Positions 24,828 to 26,684 of a DNA stretch of 26,684 bases are shown piece after piece (within the stretch, counting starts at the first letter, position 1; each line of letters begins with the position of its first letter). The DNA comes from Methylobacter sp. (GTDB taxonomy: Bacteria; Pseudomonadota; Gammaproteobacteria; Methylococcales; Methylomonadaceae). The notes under the pieces were generated by a model. That model worked only from the letters and a program-made list of their open reading frames with translations, ran no database searches and was not told the origin of the DNA. Both the position numbers and the translations under genes were made by a program. Where the stretch lies: assembly GCA_023229605.1 (NCBI GenBank), contig JALNYY010000050.1, forward strand, positions 1 to 26,684, given 5' to 3'.

Positions 24828-25340
24828 TCAATCAGCTTCGTCCAAAATTGACCGAATTGTTTCTATCGTCATGAACAGAGTCATCGGTTGCAAAGGCGAC
24901 TCCACGAAACCGCGCGAAAGGTAAAACTGCTTGGCTTGGTCGGAAAGCGCATGAACCAATAAGGCAAACACACCGGCATCACCGGCGACGTTGACTGCCC
25001 GTAGCATCGCATCGCGCAGCAGTGCCTGCCCGATTCCCTGATTGTGGTAGCGCTTATCGACGGCGAGCCGACCCAGCAGCAGAACCGGCAACGGGTTGGG
25101 CATGTTGTGCGGCATCGTCTTGGGTGCGGCCTCGTGGCTGATCGCTCCGGCCGACAGGCTGTAGTAACCTATAACATTTGCACCGGCACACAACACGAAA
25201 CAGCGGGAAGCGCTGGAGGCATGATTCTTGAACGCGCGTTTTTTAAGCCATTTGTTTAGGGATGGTTCGCCGCTGTCGAAACCCGTAAGCTCTTGATCAG
25301 CCGTGATCGGCGCGGGCGGTGTTAAATCAAGCGCACTCAT
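24828..25340 (-). CDS. GNAT toxin, TacT-like
   Basis: A 170-aa GNAT-family acetyltransferase of the type that forms toxin-antitoxin pairs with DUF1778 proteins. In TacT these acetylate the amino acid on charged tRNA and block translation. The acetyl-CoA site is LGRLAVDKRYHNQGIGQALL (RxxGxG/A form: RYHNQGIG). SLNKWLKKRAFKNH near the N-terminus and FYLSRGFVESP (the catalytic Tyr region) near the end are family hallmarks. The ATG at 25340 overlaps the antitoxin stop as ATGA and has GGGAGAA before it; a TTG three codons upstream is less likely. The gap 24686-24827 downstream holds the SIR2-STAND leader. Confidence 0.93.
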   Translation of the reverse strand: MSALDLTPPAPITADQELTGFDSGEPSLNKWLKKRAFKNHASSASRCFVLCAGANVIGYYSLSAGAISHEAAPKTMPHNMPNPLPVLLLGRLAVDKRYHNQGIGQALLRDAMLRAVNVAGDAGVFALLVHALSDQAKQFYLSRGFVESPLQPMTLFMTIETIRSILDEAD

Positions 25341-25624
25341 TTCTCCCAAGGCGCTTTGGTCTTGAGCAACCGGCGTAGTTTGTCAGTCGGCGGCAATGGC
25401 TGGTCGAGCAGTGCCTGAAATTTAGCAAAAGTGCCTTCATCAACGGTGAAGAATGCTTGGTCGAGCAGCACGTCTTCCGCTTCACGGCAGGCGGCTTCAA
25501 GCATGAAGTCTGAGCGGCTGCGACCAAGGCGACTTGCGGCTTGGTCGATAAGATCGCGTTGTCTGGCCTTGGCGCGGATGTTGATGGAAACGGAAGCCGC
25601 TTCTTTGGTTTGTGCATTTGGCAT
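25337..25624 (-). CDS. DUF1778 antitoxin, TacA-like
   Basis: A 95-aa antitoxin with an N-terminal ribbon-helix-helix domain (ASVSINIRAKARQRDLID, then ASRLGRSRSDFMLEAA). Its C-terminal segment (FFTVDEGTFAKFQALLDQPL) binds and blocks the GNAT toxin in characterised pairs. The ATG at 25624 has a strong AAAGGAG site 7 nt upstream; the longer frame to 25726 would pass through the operator and lacks support. It is first in the two-gene operon and overlaps the toxin by 4 bp. Confidence 0.93.
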   Translation of the reverse strand: MPNAQTKEAASVSINIRAKARQRDLIDQAASRLGRSRSDFMLEAACREAEDVLLDQAFFTVDEGTFAKFQALLDQPLPPTDKLRRLLKTKAPWEK

Positions 25625-25638
25625 GGCTATACTCCTTT

Positions 25639-25667
25639 GTATGCAGCCTGAGCATACATTATTGTAT
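25639..25667 (-). promoter_or_regulatory. Overlapping operator palindromes of the GNAT/DUF1778 operon
   Basis: Two perfect inverted repeats share bases: GTATGC-7 nt-GCATAC (25639-25657) and ATACA-TTAT-TGTAT (25654-25667). They lie 15-43 bp upstream of the antitoxin ATG. A TATACAAT-like -10 lies within the second palindrome. This fits autorepression by the ribbon-helix-helix antitoxin. Confidence 0.6.
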
Positions 25668-25734
25668 AGAAGGTTACAACACAGGCAGCCCTGTTTCCCA
25701 CGCTCCGCTCTCATCGTTGTGAACAAGTGGGCAC

Positions 25735-25843
25735 CTCGAAAAACCTGTTCCGTTCATGCTTCGACAAGCTCAGCACGAACGGAACATGTTGATTTTCCTA
25801 GAGCCGTTCGCATTGAGCTTGTCGAAATGCGAAGTTTTTCGAG
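25735..25843. repeat. REP doublet / MITE-like palindrome
   Basis: Outer arms CTCGAAAAAC (25735-25744) and GTTTTTCGAG (25834-25843) are exact complements. Inside lie two inverted copies of the common TTCGACAAGCTCAG...CGAACGG repeat (about 25751-25782 and 25804-25833). The ~109 bp element has the form of a REP doublet mobilised by a RAYT transposase; no such gene is in the window. It fills most of the gap upstream of the GNAT pair. Confidence 0.75.
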
Positions 25844-25895
25844 ACTCCCAAGTGTTTCAAAGCACGTCAGGCTATACTGCTGGCGACCGCAAATC

Positions 25896-25922
25896 CATTC
25901 CGGACAGATTTGTGCCGGAATG
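25896..25922. repeat. Inverted repeat CATTCCGG...CCGGAATG
   Basis: An 8-bp perfect stem with an 11-nt loop, of the dispersed CATTCCGG...CCGGAATGACGG type seen in many bacterial gaps. It lies between the REP doublet and the cytochrome gene; 25923-26040 shows no other element apart from the cytochrome ribosome site. Confidence 0.6.
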
Positions 25923-26040
25923 ACGGTATAGCGCATTACTGTTTTTAAATAATATGTTCTAACTTAACTGGTAAAATCGATGCTGGAAATGGAAAAAGCT
26001 GGAAACTCTTTTACAAGCATAGTTTTTTGGAGCCAAAACC

Positions 26041-26684
26041 ATGTCAGATAATTATCGTACCCGCCAAACGCTTTCCCTACTCTGCGCTCTGCTGCTCTAT
26101 TTCATCGGGTTTTCATGTTATTCCTCTTCACTAACATTCGTTGACAATGGCCATTTCGTCAAGATGATGGAGACCGATGAACTGGTTCGAACCGGTGGAA
26201 TAAAGATGTTAACCGTAAACAATCCGACCGATTCGACAATCAAATCTTATCAAGGCGTTTCGTTAATTCCCCTGTTGGACGCCGTTTTCAATTCAGATTG
26301 GAAAAACCGCGACGCGATTAAATTTACGGCATCGGACGGATACCGGCCTATCATCCCCATTAGCGTCATCCTCAAACACAACGGGATAATCGCCATAGGC
26401 GAAAACGGTCAACACGGATTTTCGCAGTTGCTTAGAAACAATGGGGAGACCGTCGATCCGGGGCCATTTTTTTTGGTGTGGGAAAATATCCAAGACATCG
26501 CCGCCAAAAATGAACCTTGGCTCAGTTGGCCGTGGCAATTAACGAGCATTGAATTAACCTCATTCGAGCGGGAATACCCGCAATCAACGCCGCCCGCCGC
26601 CAGCCAGGAATCTGTTAAAAAGGGGTTTTTGGCCTTTCGGCAACATTGCATAAAATGCCATGCCATTAATGGTGACGGCGGCAA
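26041..26684 (+). CDS. Exported c-type cytochrome with molybdopterin-oxidoreductase-like N-domain, 3'-truncated
   Basis: 214 codons are seen before the window ends, with no stop. A GGAG site lies 8 nt before the ATG. The N-terminus (RTRQTLSLLCALLLYFIGFS) is a signal peptide or anchor; a Cys follows, but the lipobox is poor. Residues about 40-180 (YQGVSLIPLLDAVF, IKFTASDGYRPIIP, PFFLVWENI, WPWQLTSIEL) resemble the oxidoreductase molybdopterin-binding fold, though I see no cofactor cysteine. A class I cytochrome c domain begins at FLAFRQHCIKCHAINGDGG, with the haem motif C203-I-K-C206-H207. It probably acts in periplasmic electron transfer. The final haem ligand (Met) would lie beyond the edge. 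Confidence 0.85.
   Translation, partial: MSDNYRTRQTLSLLCALLLYFIGFSCYSSSLTFVDNGHFVKMMETDELVRTGGIKMLTVNNPTDSTIKSYQGVSLIPLLDAVFNSDWKNRDAIKFTASDGYRPIIPISVILKHNGIIAIGENGQHGFSQLLRNNGETVDPGPFFLVWENIQDIAAKNEPWLSWPWQLTSIELTSFEREYPQSTPPAASQESVKKGFLAFRQHCIKCHAINGDGG

Overview
The window looks like a chromosomal segment of a gammaproteobacterium, most likely a methanotroph of the Methylococcales type. This is inferred from the housekeeping proteins (Mpl, ApaG/ApaH, type I DHFR, a ThyA close to E. coli ThyA but with a 13-residue insert, Lgt), from a c-type cytochrome with an N-terminal molybdopterin-oxidoreductase-like domain at the right edge, and from the many dispersed palindromic repeats. No rRNA, tRNA, CRISPR array, integrase or intact insertion sequence was seen.

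Layout. (1) 1-695: 3'-truncated gene for a secreted protein of unknown function. It is followed by non-coding DNA with a decayed fragment of trpC (934-998) and a strong terminator (1050-1083). (2) 1176-5007, minus strand: two tandem, divergent pepsin-like aspartic protease homologues and an N-terminal-cysteine hydrolase of the choloylglycine hydrolase / penicillin V acylase family. A similar ~100-bp module precedes both transcription units. (3) 5539-11162, minus strand: a signalling block made of a 7TMR-DISM diguanylate cyclase, an unknown multi-pass membrane protein, a 7TMR-DISM histidine kinase and an OmpR-type response regulator, with overlapping genes. (4) 11297-20751: housekeeping block with trpD-trpC, mpl, an exported ankyrin protein, apaG-apaH, folA, an asparaginase-like gene, ppa, and lgt-thyA. 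(5) 20752-25935: an accessory island with a broken rhuM-like gene, a ParE/RHH toxin-antitoxin pair, a large SIR2-STAND NTPase (predicted antiphage NADase), a GNAT/DUF1778 toxin-antitoxin pair, and REP/MITE-like repeats. (6) 26041 to the end: the start of the cytochrome gene.

The two most interesting parts are the pepsin-like/C59 hydrolase cluster with its duplicated upstream module, next to a two-component system, and the SIR2-STAND gene between two toxin-antitoxin pairs. Pepsin-fold proteases are rare in bacteria. Tandem copies without signal peptides beside an Ntn-hydrolase are not an arrangement I recognise. The SIR2-STAND protein has the domain order of Avs5-class defence proteins and keeps its predicted NAD-hydrolysing residues.
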